A DNA stretch of 64,000 bases from Pinus tabuliformis (Eukaryota; Streptophyta; Pinopsida; Pinales; Pinaceae). The DNA is taken from the NCBI GenBank assembly GCA_031772625.1, contig CM062817.1, positions 891,670,184-891,734,183 on the forward strand, written 5' to 3'. Positions 1 to 9,999 of the stretch are shown one piece after another. A program made the translations under genes and the position numbers. Below the pieces are notes generated by a model. It worked only from the letters and a program-made list of their open reading frames with translations. It was not told where the DNA came from and ran no database searches. Numbering within the stretch: the stretch's first letter is position 1; every line of letters begins with the position of its first letter.

Positions 1-821
1 TAAAAAAAAGCACATTAAAAAAAACTATAAAATTAAGTAGGTAGAAAAAATTAAAAAAAATTAACAAAAAACTAAAAAAAAAGAAAATTAAAAACAAACT
101 AGATAAAAAAAAAATGGAAAATTAACAAAAAAAAAAAAAAAAAAAAGGTAGTGAAATTAAGATTAAAATGATGATTACTTAAAAAAATAAATGTAAAAAT
201 ACATATATCTGAGACAAAAAATAAATAAAAAATGTTTAAAAAAAAATTGTTTCAGAAACCATAAAAGAATTTGAAAAAAAATAAAAAAATTTATATATAT
301 ATATATAAAATTAACTAAAAATAGAAAGATTAAAAAAATCATTAACAAAAACTAGCAAAAAAAAAAAAAATTAAAAACAAATTAGATTAAACAAAAATAG
401 AAAAATTAACAAAAAAATTAAAATTAAAAACTAGTAAAATTAATATTAAAAACATTTAGAAAAACTAAAAAGACATAAATAAGCTCAAATTATTAAAAAA
501 AAAACTAAAAAAATATAGAAATTTTAAAAAATATAGGTCTTTTCCAATTAAAAAATAAAAAACATTTTCAACTTACAATTTTTTTTTTTTTAATAAATAC
601 ATAAATAAATAAATAAATAATTTTTTTTATTAAATTTTCATTATTTATTTAAAAACAAAAAAATTTAATATAATTTTTTTTTAAACGTAAATTTTTTTTG
701 ATTTGAAAAAAAAAATCGTTACATTGTTTTAATAAAAATTATTAAATTTTAAATATTAAATTTAAAAATTAAATATTTTTATTAAATTTTAATATAATAT
801 TAAAATTTTATTATTAAACAC
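1..821. repeat. AT-rich left arm of a large imperfect inverted repeat
   Basis: This is almost pure A/T with long A runs. The reverse complement of about 140-480 matches 3000-3450, including the shared string CAAATTCTTTTATGGTTT and flanking ordered stretches (a TTTTTTTTAAACATTTTTTATT-like run, a TATATA run, and TTTTTAATATTAATTTTACTAG). A second, outer copy of the unit seems to run towards position 1, so the left end probably lies outside the window. No coding signal is visible. Alignment through homopolymers is uncertain, but the non-homopolymer anchors occur in the same order in both arms. Confidence 0.6.
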
Positions 822-2235
822 CCGGATGCGGGTGACAGGACGGGTGGCAGTGAGGAGCCACATGCCAGCCATGTGCTGCCTCGAGTATAATCTAAGAATT
901 CAATGCGTCTCTCGCCGCCGAGGAATAAGAGCTTAGGTGAGAGCGAAGGTCATTCAATGCAGCGTCCGGTTAATTGGTGCGACTGCAAGCTGCAGTTATG
1001 GAGAACAGGTCTCGAGGGAATGCTGAGGATATTAAGAAGGGTGATGGAATGGAGCAGGTTCATGCTCAGCGCTGGGGTAACGAAGCTCAGGTTCCTGCTT
1101 GCTGTTTTGTCTTCCAGGCTACAGCTCTTGCTGTTAAGGCCTGCCTCCAAGGCATTGAGGGCTGTCTCAAGCCCGGAAATTCTGTTGGTTGCTGTCTCTG
1201 TTCTGTTGAGTGTTGTCCCAGGTCTGCTGGGAGCGGATCCAATTCAGTTGGGGGCCGTCTCAAGCTGGGAAGGTCTTCTATTGCCACACTGCTTCAAGCC
1301 ACCGGTACTCCTGCAAATATGGTTAGACCCCGGCAAAGACTGCTCAGTCGACGAGGTTCTGCTCGGGGAGGGTCTTCTCGTCCTCCAGTCACAGAGCCCC
1401 ATCTCCACTGTTGTTGCTGTCATTGCCACAGAAGGGCAGAGGCCAATCCACTCCAGGCGAGCGAATTCATGGACACGAGCAGTCCAAGCTCTGAACCGGA
1501 CCCTCTTCCTGCGTTTGGCTCCGCCATCTTCACTTTCGGCAGCTCGATGGATAAACCCGGCATTAATGCACACATTTCGGTTTTATTCATCGAGGAAACT
1601 CAGGATGGTGAAGGTGGCTTGCGCAGTAAGGAGAAGCTCCTAGGTGAAAGCTTGGAAGGCGACGAGGAGAGACCAGCGGGATCTCCCGAGCAAGCTCCTA
1701 ATCGCCCTCAGGCTCAGGAGGCGTCGACTTCCAAGGAGAACACTGTTGAAGACTGGGACTCCTTCCCCACTGCAGAAGAACGAGAGAAGTATGGGTGGTG
1801 CAGAATTGTCGAGGAGAAAACGGAGGAATAACCTCCGCTGGTTCAATCTATCGCCCTCCATAATTGTTCAGGTCCTGTTTCGGTTTTATGTCTATTTCTA
1901 TGTCTCTCTGGTTTACGCTTATGTCTATGTATGCTCTGGCTATGTTTATATGGCCCGTAAGGGATGTGGCTATAACTCTTTTTGATGCCCCTGCGAGGGA
2001 TGCTTTTTGCTCCGGTACCCCTGCGTGGGATGATTTTGTATGGTATGGATACACTGTCGTGTTACGATGTCCTGTGAAGGTAGTTCTGTCTGGTCGTGCT
2101 GCCCCTGCGAGGGCTGGTCTTGTGCTGAGAAATCATGGTCCAAAGAGCCACAGTTGGCCTTGGGCAATCTGACTATATGTATGTAATGTTTTCCTGTATA
2201 TAATAGAATAGAATAGATTTACCGAGAATTTTTTT
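822..2235 (+). other. Normal-GC segment enclosed by the AT-rich inverted arms
   Basis: Base composition switches abruptly at about 822 from almost pure A/T to balanced GC, and back at about 2235. The first 1 kb holds overlapping open frames. The last 400 bp is pyrimidine-rich, repeats phrases such as CCCCTGCGAGGG, and ends in a run resembling a transcript 3' end (TATATAATAGAATAG). It could be cargo captured by an inverted-repeat DNA transposon, or the 3' part of a LINE. No reverse transcriptase or transposase motif is visible, and the tail is followed by T rather than A. Confidence 0.5.
974..1831 (+). CDS. Hypothetical 285-residue open frame, family not recognised
   Basis: This is the longest open frame in the normal-GC segment. 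The start is taken at the first ATG of the frame; a second ATG eight codons later (MENRSRG) is equally plausible. The product is low-complexity and unrecognised: an N-terminal third with scattered Cys, a middle Cys/His cluster (HLHCCCCHCH), and a charged C-terminal part ending near VEDWDSFPTAEEREKYGWC. No signal peptide or membrane segment is obvious. A competing frame of 246 residues overlaps it from 903 to 1643, and open frames are common in GC-balanced DNA, so this may not be a gene. If the segment is transposon cargo, it could be a captured exon or part of a retroelement ORF. Confidence 0.2.
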   Translation: MVRLQAAVMENRSRGNAEDIKKGDGMEQVHAQRWGNEAQVPACCFVFQATALAVKACLQGIEGCLKPGNSVGCCLCSVECCPRSAGSGSNSVGGRLKLGRSSIATLLQATGTPANMVRPRQRLLSRRGSARGGSSRPPVTEPHLHCCCCHCHRRAEANPLQASEFMDTSSPSSEPDPLPAFGSAIFTFGSSMDKPGINAHISVLFIEETQDGEGGLRSKEKLLGESLEGDEERPAGSPEQAPNRPQAQEASTSKENTVEDWDSFPTAEEREKYGWCRIVEEKTEE

Positions 2236-2239
2236 TTTT

Positions 2240-2760
2240 TTTTATTATTAAACAATTTTAAAAATTAAATTATTAAAAAAATTTATTAAAATATTTTAAT
2301 AAAAATTACATTTTAATTTTAATTTTAATTTTTAATTTTTATTTTTAAATTTTGTTTTTATTAAAAAAAATAAAAATAAAAAAAAGGGCCCCCGGCCGCG
2401 CCACCACCGGGCGGCGGGAGGGCCGCGGGGCGATTTCTGGCAGACCTTGGGCCCCCGGCCGCGCCACCATCGGGCGGCGGGAAGGCTGTGCCATGCCACC
2501 ACCGGGTGGCAGGAGGGCTGTGCCGCGCCACCACCGGGCGGCGGGAGGGCCGTGGGGCGATTCCGGGGATCGCCCCACGGCCCTCCCGTCGCCCGGTGGT
2601 GGTGCGGCCGGGGGCCATTTTTTTATTTATTTTTATTTTTTAATAAAAACAAAATTAAAAAAAATTAAAATTTGATTTTTATTAGAATGTTTTAATAATT
2701 TATTTTTTATTAAAATAATTTAATTTTTTTTTTATTAAAATTATTTAATAAATGAAAATT
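2240..2760. repeat. Long palindrome: AT-rich arms around a GC-rich core
   Basis: The sequence left of the GC core (about 2240-2385) and right of it (about 2617-2760) are imperfect inverted copies. The string TTTTGTTTTTATTAAAAAA on the left pairs with TTTTTTAATAAAAACAAAA on the right, and further out runs around TTTTAATAAAAATTACATT pair with AATTTGATTTTTATTAGAA. The pairing continues through the GC core's outer units. The whole could form a foldback about 500 bp long. It has its own centre near 2505 and is therefore distinct from the larger inverted repeat centred near 1800. Confidence 0.6.
2386..2616. repeat. GC-rich repeat cluster, four direct and one inverted unit
   Basis: About 85% G+C inside an AT desert. 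Units share CCACCACCGGGCGGCGGGAG. Copies start near 2386, 2450, 2494 and 2522 in direct orientation, and near 2569 in inverted orientation. The first and last units carry the full outer sequence GGCCCCCGGCC and its complement. Each unit has a small self-complementary core (CCGCC against GGCGG type). Overlapping open frames on both strands are artefacts of the repeat. Confidence 0.8.
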
Positions 2761-2949
2761 TAATAATTTATTATTATTATTATTATTATTATTTTTTTTC
2801 CAAATAAAAAATACGTTTAATAAATAAAAAAAATAAAAATTGTTTAATAATTTTTTATTTTATTTTATTTATTTATTTATTTTAAATTATTAATAGATTA
2901 TTTAATAAAAACATTTTTCATAAACATATTTATAATTAAAAATTAAAAT

Positions 2950-3331
2950 TGTTTACTTTGGGTAGAGGCCACCACATTTTTTTTTTCGGTTTTGTTTTTT
3001 TTAATATTAATTTTACTAGTTTTTAAATTTTTTTATTAATATTTTTATTTATTTATTTTTTACTTTCCCAGTTTTTGCTAATGTTTTTTTTAATTTCTCT
3101 ATTTTTACTTATATATATATATTTTGTTTCTTTTTTCCAAATTCTTTTATGGTTTGTGAGTTATTTTTTTTTTTTTTTACATTTTTTGTTTTTTTTAATA
3201 TTAATTTTATTAGTTTTTAAAAATTTTTCGTTTTTTTTTTTTTTTTTTTTTTTGACTAGTTTGTTTTTAATTTTTTTTCCTAGTTTTTGCTAATATTTTT
3301 TTTTTTAATTTCTCAATATTTACTTACTTAA

Positions 3332-3363
<32 letters not shown>

Positions 3364-3460
3364 GTTTTTCCAAATTCTTTTATGGTTTATGAGATAATTT
3401 TTTTTTAACATTTTTTATTTTTGTCTTTTTTATATATATTTTTATATTTGTTTTTTAGAG
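2950..3460. repeat. AT-rich right arm of the large inverted repeat, internally duplicated
   Basis: T-rich mirror of the left arm. It contains two tandem units of roughly 200 bp, each with TTAATATTAATTTTA, then AGTTTTTGCTAAT, then a TATATA run, then CAAATTCTTTTATGGTTT (near 3139 and 3371). Matching order in the left arm supports a true inverted repeat rather than chance AT similarity. The match fades after about 3450. No gene is visible; short hydrophobic frames here are poly-T artefacts. Confidence 0.6.
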
Positions 3461-3647
3461 ACAATTATTTCATGTGGATTGAAAATTTAATTAACGATGT
3501 ATAAATATGTAGAATATCGAAAATGCAAAATATCGACCTTCTTCTTTAAATATGCAAATCAATAAAAACCCCACTACAAAAAAAAAATAAAAAAAAATAA
3601 AAACTAGAAAATATGAAGAAGAAGACCACTTCCAAAATTATTAAATT

Positions 3648-3790
3648 TACGAAATAATTATTTACATTTCATACATTAGAAAATTTAAAGTCAAAAAATA
3701 GGTCTTTTAAAAAAAGGGTTACGAAATAATTATTTACATTTCATACATTAGAAAATTTAAAGCCAAAAAACAGGGCTTTTAAAAAAAGGG
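3648..3790. repeat. Tandem duplication, two units of 71-72 bp
   Basis: Units 3648-3718 and 3719-3790 both begin TTACGAAATAATTATTTACA and end CTTTTAAAAAAAGGG. They differ at only a few positions, so the duplication is fairly recent or conserved. Confidence 0.9.
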
Positions 3791-3937
3791 GGTGATGCAG
3801 AATACTCACTTTTTAAAATCAGCATGAAAATCACTACCATTCTAAAACGATTCTAAAACGTAATGTACATAAAAAAAATTAAAATGCCAAAAACTATGCT
3901 CTAAAAAAACATGTTCGTTTTGCATCACCCCTTTTCA
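3784..3937. mobile_element. MITE-like element with short terminal inverted repeats
   Basis: Left end AAAAGGGGGTGATGCA is matched in inverse by TGCATCACCCCTTTT on the right, giving 15-16 bp terminal inverted repeats about 150 bp apart. There is no coding capacity. A clean target-site duplication is not visible because the left flank is low-complexity, so the superfamily cannot be assigned. Confidence 0.45.
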
Positions 3938-3989
3938 AAATCAGGTCACTTTTTTGCTATCTCTACGAAACAGGTAACAATATCAGTTC

Positions 3990-4110
3990 CCGTGGAACAC
4001 ATGTCATTATGAAGACCGAACCTAGTTACACTTTCATACCCCACCCGGGTTCTCAAGGTGTGTTCCACCAGGACTATTCTTATCTTTGTCACATAGTCTA
4101 CCACTCACAG
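3990..4110 (-). mobile_element. Rearranged fragment of the element B family
   Basis: On the minus strand the run around CACACCTTGAGAACCCGGGT matches the end of B's internal region (21870-21900). It is joined directly to AAAGTGTAACTAGGTTCGGT, which matches the first bases of B's LTR (22134 on). In B these parts are separated by more than 200 bp including the polypurine tract, so this copy has an internal deletion, and the LTR part stops after about 40 bp. Confidence 0.7.
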
Positions 4111-6110
4111 CCCTTAACCAATGACAATGTCTAAATCTCTTTGGGTTCTACCACCATTTCTCTTGCCAAATCAAATTTTTGAGTGAGAGAGAATGATAGA
4201 AAAGCTAAGGAGAAAATAAGAACCAAGAACCCCTTGATGGTTTCTCCTTCATATTTTTATAATCACGCATTGAACCTTCATCTTCCTAATCTTTTACTAG
4301 AAGATTCATGGGAATACCAACGATCTCATCGAGGGAAAATAATATTTATTCAAGCAAGGCTAGGATTTCTAACCCCCAACCCCCTTGCATATTTTCCTCC
4401 CTAGTCAAGTCTTCCCCCTCCCCAAGGCATCATGAGTCTGTTCTCTGCTTCCTTCCTTCAAGTCTAGAATGGTTATTAATAAAATAGAACAATACATCAC
4501 ATAATAAAATTTAGTACATAATCAAAGACTTCAACACATTTATTCACACATTAGGATTCATGTAGTACCTTAGGTTCCATTTTCATCATTGGTGGAATTT
4601 CTAGGCTCTATCAACATCTTTCATTATTGGTTGTTGCTTAGAGGGTATCCTACATGTGAAATTCCACCAGGTGCATGCAAGAGACATACTCGTTGGTGTT
4701 CCTTACAACTCTTCATCCAAGTGCTTCCAAATCCTTAGCCTTTTAGTTACACTTGTGTTAGTTGACGGGGGGTGCCTTAATGCCCTCTTTCCATTGGATC
4801 TTGTCCTCTTGACATCAACTCATTTGCTTTGGGAATAAGATATAGAGTCTCATTTAATACCTTGGGCTTTGCAGTCATTGGTGGTAGATTCCTTCACTAT
4901 TGATAGTGGGAATTATATCAATGTCCCCTAAAATATAGATTCTACAAATTTTTGACTTCAATTTAATCATTCACATTTGTTAGAATGTAATAGGTACCTA
5001 GGTTCCCATTATCATCAATGGTGGGTTATCTCGTGTTTGTTAAAGGTATACATCAATGGTTGGTAATCAAACAATTTCTTCCATGTTTGATTTCAATTCA
5101 TTATTCACGATGTATATTTGTACCTTCAGTGGTTGGTTTGAAGACCTTTGGTTTGTGAGACATCTTTGTTCGACTAGCAGCACCATTATTTTATGCTATT
5201 GGCATATTGTTTATTATATTGCTCTCCATCTTAGTAACATCTTTCATGTTGTTTCCCGATCTGCTAGACATTACCACTCTTACTCACATGGTTTTGGTAC
5301 TTCAAGGAGGTTAAGTTTGTTCACTTAATTTCTCTAGATATCCTCCCACTTTCTATATTAAGACATAGCTCCATTGTGTATTGTTCGTGGCTATGATCTT
5401 TAGACATGTATCATGAGTGAACAAGGATGGGAGGAGAGAGTACTCTTATGCTATAAATTTTATTTCTTTCCCATTTCTGCAATCCCATTACTTTTTAAGC
5501 AATCCTTTAGTTTTTAGAAACCCCTATTTTATTGTCTTTCCATTATTCTTATCGGAAAGAGACTCCTTCTCTTTCACGGTTTTTGTCGCGAAGAGGAAAA
5601 CATTACGAATGAGACCTTTAGTGGCCTAGGGTGGAGGGACTTGAAGGATGGTTCTGAGTAGTCTCCGCAACAAAGGATTACAAGTATCAAAGCCTTGTAT
5701 TGTTGTTAATTCAATTAATAAGAATCATTTCATTATATCTCAATTTAGTATCTCTCTAAAAAACATTGTCTAATCATTGCATGTTTTGGATTTTTGGTTG
5801 AAATCCAACAATTTTTGTTTTGGTCAAATTTGGATTTTTGTTGTTTAAAATGGGTGTTTGAGTGCATATATGGATTTAATACCCTAAAAATCCCTCGGGG
5901 AACTCAAATTTTGGAGAGTTAACAACTCGAACTTGTTCTTCCAACAAATCCCTGCTGGGTTATGGGAAAATTAGATTGAAAGATATGCTAGAAAACCTTC
6001 CAAAATGTATAACAAATAGACCGTGGATTTTAAAATAGATTATGATAACAAATTATTTTCTTGAATTTCATCACAATGAGTACTTATGTTTTCTTTGAAT
6101 ATGTTTTTTT
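4110..6110. other. Unassigned intergenic or decayed repeat DNA
   Basis: No gene or element is recognised. A weak phrase resembling CCTTAGGTTCCATTTTCATCATTGGTGG recurs near 4568, 4860 and 4995, hinting at degraded tandem repeats. Near 5690-5810 there is a stretch with AATAAG and a CCAACA end that could be the end of an old LTR, but no partner copy was found. Confidence 0.4.
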
Positions 6111-6975
6111 TGTAGAAATTAATGTGCAGATTCAAAATTGCTCAGGAAATTTACTAAATCACAAGACTTGAAGCTACTTTACTCATCTGCAAAAGTTAAT
6201 TCAACATCTAAAACAAGAATAATTGACATGCAAAAGGAAACATCACACATACACAGATATTTATCTAGAGGAAAGCAATTGCTTAAAACCCCTTACTATC
6301 TGTATTGCATTAATCAAAGAATAGAGAAGAAATACAATGCTTGCTCGAGCCTGAGCACACCCTGCACTAGTATAGTCTATCTCTCTGCCTGACTAACTGA
6401 ATCTGGCTCGACAGTTAGCCAATTTCAAGCCTTCCCAAACTCCTATTTCCTTGCGATGTTCCTAAAGGAATTATCCCCCTAATATTTAGGAAATTCCTCA
6501 ATTTGGATTGTGCAATTCCTATAGGTCCTTCTCTGATTGCATGCATTAACTGTACAACTTGGAATAGTTTACAATTGATAGTAAATTGCCCTTGAACTCC
6601 AATCTCAAATGGGTAACTCAAATTATCTACATGCAACAATTATTTTGGGTTTATTGATCAATTAACTAGATGATCACTCAGTGGGAAAAAAGTTACACAC
6701 CCTTGACTGAACCTCCACTAGTTCTACTAATAGTGAGAACTAGTTACACTGGCAATAACTCAAATTAACTGAAACAAATTTCTACAAATTAGCAATAAAT
6801 CATGTAGAACTGAACTCAAGTGTCTCCAACTCGAATTTATTGAGTTAACTGAGTGACAAGAGCCATGTCACCTCAGTTAACTACCTCCAAGTATTCTGCT
6901 GAAATTGAAATTCGAATTTCTCCTAATTTAATCAAGGGAAAATTAAATTAGGAATTTCTTATGGCATTTTCAACA
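6111..6975 (-). repeat. Element A 3' LTR (copia, minus strand), inner edge clear, outer edge tentative
   Basis: Read on the minus strand, a polypurine tract (GAGAGGGAG, plus-strand 6976-6984) is followed at once by TGTTGAAAATGCC, a typical LTR start. The LTR would run to about 6111, where the minus strand reads TTTCTACA before a run of A. There is no second LTR copy in the window for comparison, so the outer end is only a guess. The middle part resembles a transcript 3' end on the minus strand. Confidence 0.5.
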
Positions 6976-6984
6976 CTCCCTCTC

Positions 6985-7634
6985 AACAAGAAATGGATTA
7001 TCAGATACCCCATTCCTGCTTCTATGGAACTCAAATTTTCCTCTTGACAAAGCCTTCGTCAAAATATATGCATCTTGTTCCTCTGTTGGAATGTACTGCA
7101 ACAACATAACCCACCTCTCCACACAATATTGGAGATGGGGATACCGAATGTCGATATGATAGGATCGATCATGAAATACTAGATTCTCAAAGAGTTTGAT
7201 ACAATTTTGATTGTCACAATAAATCACTGTAGGATCCATCTTCTGACCAAATAACCCAACAAGAATCTTTCTCATCCAGATAGCCTTGACTTGTAACCAT
7301 GTACTCTGCTTTTGCTTTTGCTGAGTGCCACAAATCTTTGCTTCTTGTTGTACCAAGAAAATGCTGCTGACCCAACACTGAAAATTCCTACTGAAGTGCT
7401 CTTCCTTTCTGATGGAATCCCCGCCCAATTTGTATCTGTGAAGCCTTGCAACTTCACTCCCTCTGTCCATCTGTACCGAAGACCAATCTGAGTAGTGCCT
7501 CTGAGGTATCTATACACATGCTTTGTTGTCTTCCAATATAGTTTGGTTGGATTAACCATGGCTTGATTAAGCTGGTTAACCACATAACACATGTCTGGTC
7601 GTGTGTTCAGCAAATACATGAGTGAACCCACCAG
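6985..7634 (-). pseudogene. pol: Element A: copia RT C-terminus and RNase H, broken
   Basis: This encodes the end of a Ty1/copia polyprotein, the region that degrades RNA in RNA:DNA hybrids during reverse transcription. On the minus strand one frame (7631 to 7272) has the connection motif SLMYLLNTRPDMCYVVNQL and RNase H start TDTNWAG followed by RKSTSVGIF. Another frame (7470 to 6985) carries VIYCDNQNCIKL, FHDRSYHIDIRY and TEEQDAYILTKAL, all characteristic of copia RNase H. The two frames overlap, so at least one frameshift has occurred. The upstream part of the same gene lies 24.5 kb away at 32115-33600, because element B inserted here. It is followed by a polypurine tract and the 3' LTR. 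Confidence 0.85.
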
Positions 7635-8766
7635 TGCTGAAAAGTGTAACTAGGTTCAGTCTTCATAATGGCATGTGTAATTGTGATTTTATGTAATTGA
7701 TGAAGAGAAGAAAAATAAAATTATTATTGTAATGCTTGTCTCATGAGTTTCATGAGCAAGGAATTTTATTTTAGTTATGGCTCCCATCGTGAGCCTTTAG
7801 GATTAAGTCATCTAGTCATAATAATCAAATTGAGTTTATGTCATGTAATAAGGACCCTTCTTGGGCATTTTACATTTTATATGAGTCATTTAATAGGTAC
7901 AAAAATCCCTCCAAGACAAGCACAAGACCTCTCCTTGATGTCGGCTACAAGATAGAATTAATTATCTCCTCCAATAGAAATGTCACCTCACCCTCTTCAT
8001 GTTGGCTAATTTCAGGGGGAATCCACTATATATAAGAAACTCGGCCTCAGTTCAGATCACCGAAAATTTTAAAAAAGTACAAGTCTGTAGTTTGAAGTGT
8101 GAAAGGGTAAAAGGAATAGCCTCCTAACCAGGAAAGTAACAAAAAATAAGAGAGGAGTTCTTATGGGTGATTTTGGGACTATTTTAAGGACATAAAAACT
8201 TCTATACGTGAAGTTTGTTGCAATAGTAAAGGAGAAGCATGTTGTAGCAGTGAAGGGGAAGTATGTTGCAACAGTGAAGGGCGAAGGTAAGTCGTTTGCA
8301 GTGGAGGCCGAGGAGAAGTGTAGTCCTCCTAAGAAGCCGAAGTGGAAGAAGGGATAGTCAAGAAGGTTGAAGGTCTAAAGCAGAAGGAAGCCAAGGTTGA
8401 AGAAGAATCCAAGAAGGAAGAAGGAGCTAAAGGTTGAATATCATTGACTAAGGATCTTGTTTCTTGGTCTTAGAGTGGAAAATAGGTTAAGGGCCTTGGT
8501 CTTGGTATTCGTCAATTGAAATCTCTATAAGAAGAAGAATTTGTTCGGTTTTCCTCTCAAAGAGTGAGAGGTTTTGGCCCAGTATGATAGCATATATTAT
8601 GTCTCTCTTGTCCCTTTATGGTTTATGAATTGGTATTTTTTTGATGAAGAAGAACACTAATAGCCTAAGTAAAAGAAGATCCTAATCTAAATAAGTAAAA
8701 AGCACTCACAAGTAGTTACTAATAGAAGAGAAATCACTTAATTGCTATGCCCTAGATTTCTCAACA
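7635..8766 (+). repeat. Element B 5' LTR, 1132 bp
   Basis: Bounded by TGCTGA and TCAACA. It is followed directly by a primer site, and the same sequence is found in two pieces at 22127-22446 and 31303-32114. A TATA-like stretch (CTATATATAAG) near 8028 is a candidate promoter core; the 3' LTR has CTATTTATAGG at the same place. A run of imperfect repeats near 8225-8280 (GTTGCAATAGTAAAGGAGAAG type) is shared with the 3' LTR at 31567-31625. Confidence 0.9.
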
Positions 8767-8778
8767 TGGTATCAGAGC
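8767..8778 (+). promoter_or_regulatory. Element B primer binding site (initiator Met-tRNA type)
   Basis: TGGTATCAGAGC directly abuts the LTR end. This is the usual copia primer site, complementary to the 3' end of initiator methionine tRNA. Confidence 0.9.
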
Positions 8779-9184
8779 TAAGGTGGCTAAGTCAAGGAAG
8801 GGCATCTTATCAAGGGACACTCAAAGATCAAATCTCAAGGAAGGCATCAGAGTGAAGATCATCTTGAAGTCAAAGGAAGCATCATAACCCTAGATCAAAT
8901 AATTCTACAAAGAAATATTGGGATCATGAAGAGGGAGGTGGCCAAAACCCTACATTTATTCAAGTTAAAGTGTTTTAAATACTATTCATCCAAAGGAAGA
9001 TATATCAAAAGGTGGTTTCATCTCACTCTCTTTGGGATCAAGGATCATTCTTGAAGAAAACTACCTTCATCAAGGATAAGTTTTCTATCTTCTATATCAT
9101 CATCCAGGAAGCAACAAGAAGAAGGAGCATCCTATCAAGTAAGTATATTTGTGTCCACATTTGAATATATCAAAATATCTTTTT

Positions 9185-9994
9185 GCAAGGAAAGAAACAA
9201 ATTGATTGGGGCTTCAAACTATATTACAGGGAAGAAAAGGATAGATCTGAATCTCATTGAAAATGAGGTTATAGAACATGTCAAAGGTTCTATCACTAAA
9301 CCAAGAAAGTAATATGCTCAAGCCCTTGCCAAGTGTATGAAAGGGGAAATTAGGGCTCAAAGGATTCTCATAGAGTCCATCAAGGATCCCCTCATCCCAT
9401 ATGTATCTAAACTTGATAATTTAAAAGAAATCTATGACAAAATAGTAGATTTGTATTCTGTAGACATTGCAGGAGAATTCATTTCATTAAGGAAAGAACT
9501 ATATAAGATGAATATGTTAAGGGAAGATGGAATAGCCTCATAATTTATGAGGATATATGAGATCCAAGATTAACTACAAGATTGGGGAGAAGTCATGTCT
9601 GATGGAGAAATGACTACAGTTGTATTAAATGTACTACCGAAGGAGTGGGGTAACCTTACTTCAAGTATTTATGGGAAAAAAGAAGCTACTCCATTCCAGG
9701 ATCTATGATCACTGTGCAAGATTGAAGAATCTAGACTTAAGGCCAAATCTAATGTGGGAGAAGGTGAGAAAAATCAAGATTATGCTACAATAACAAAAAT
9801 CTAGGGACAATTTGGAAAGTTTGGTCCTCATAAAAAGAAGAAGAACATGGATAAAATACAATGCTATGGGTGTCAAGAATATGGACTCTACAAAAGATAT
9901 TTCCCTAATATCAAAAAGGACAATAAAAAAAGAGGAAGAGAAGAAGCTCATATCATAGAAGAAGTGGAGGAAGATGAAAAGAAGAAGTCAAAGA
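9185..9994 (+). pseudogene. gag: Element B gag-like gene (copia type), broken
   Basis: This encodes a capsid-type polyprotein segment. The clearest frame (9337-9543) reads like the copia gag core, with LDNLKEIYDKIVDLYSV and ISLRKELYKMNM. Upstream, RIDLNLIENEVIEHVKG belongs to the same domain after a stop. Downstream, LNVLPKEWGNLTSSIYGK continues it after further stops. A zinc-knuckle remnant (CYGCQEYGLYKRYF, near 9862-9903) has lost the canonical His and last Cys. The end is acidic and lysine-rich (EEVEEDEKKKSK), where element C has inserted. No protease follows. Confidence 0.75.
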
Positions 9995-9999
9995 TAGAG
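9995..9999 (+). other. Element C target-site duplication, left copy (TAGAG)
   Basis: TAGAG precedes the first LTR of C and is repeated exactly at 20211-20215 after the third LTR. This fixes the outer boundaries of C. Confidence 0.9.

Noticed and set aside
822-2235. LINE 3' end, suggested by TATATAATAGAATAGATTTACCG near 2200
   Set aside because: No reverse transcriptase or endonuclease motif is seen, and the following tract is poly-T rather than poly-A on the same strand. Kept only as an alternative.
2345-2675. Overlapping open frames on both strands in the GC-rich cluster
   Set aside because: Products are low-complexity (Pro/Arg/Gly) and mirror the DNA repeat. There is no start context or conservation.
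3075-3293. Hydrophobic 72-residue frame
   Set aside because: It is a translation of poly-T runs, not a membrane protein.
3567-3590. CACTA-transposon-like terminus (CCACTACAAAAAAA)
   Set aside because: No inverted partner TTTTGTAGTG or 3-bp duplication was found within reach, and the string lies in A-rich DNA.
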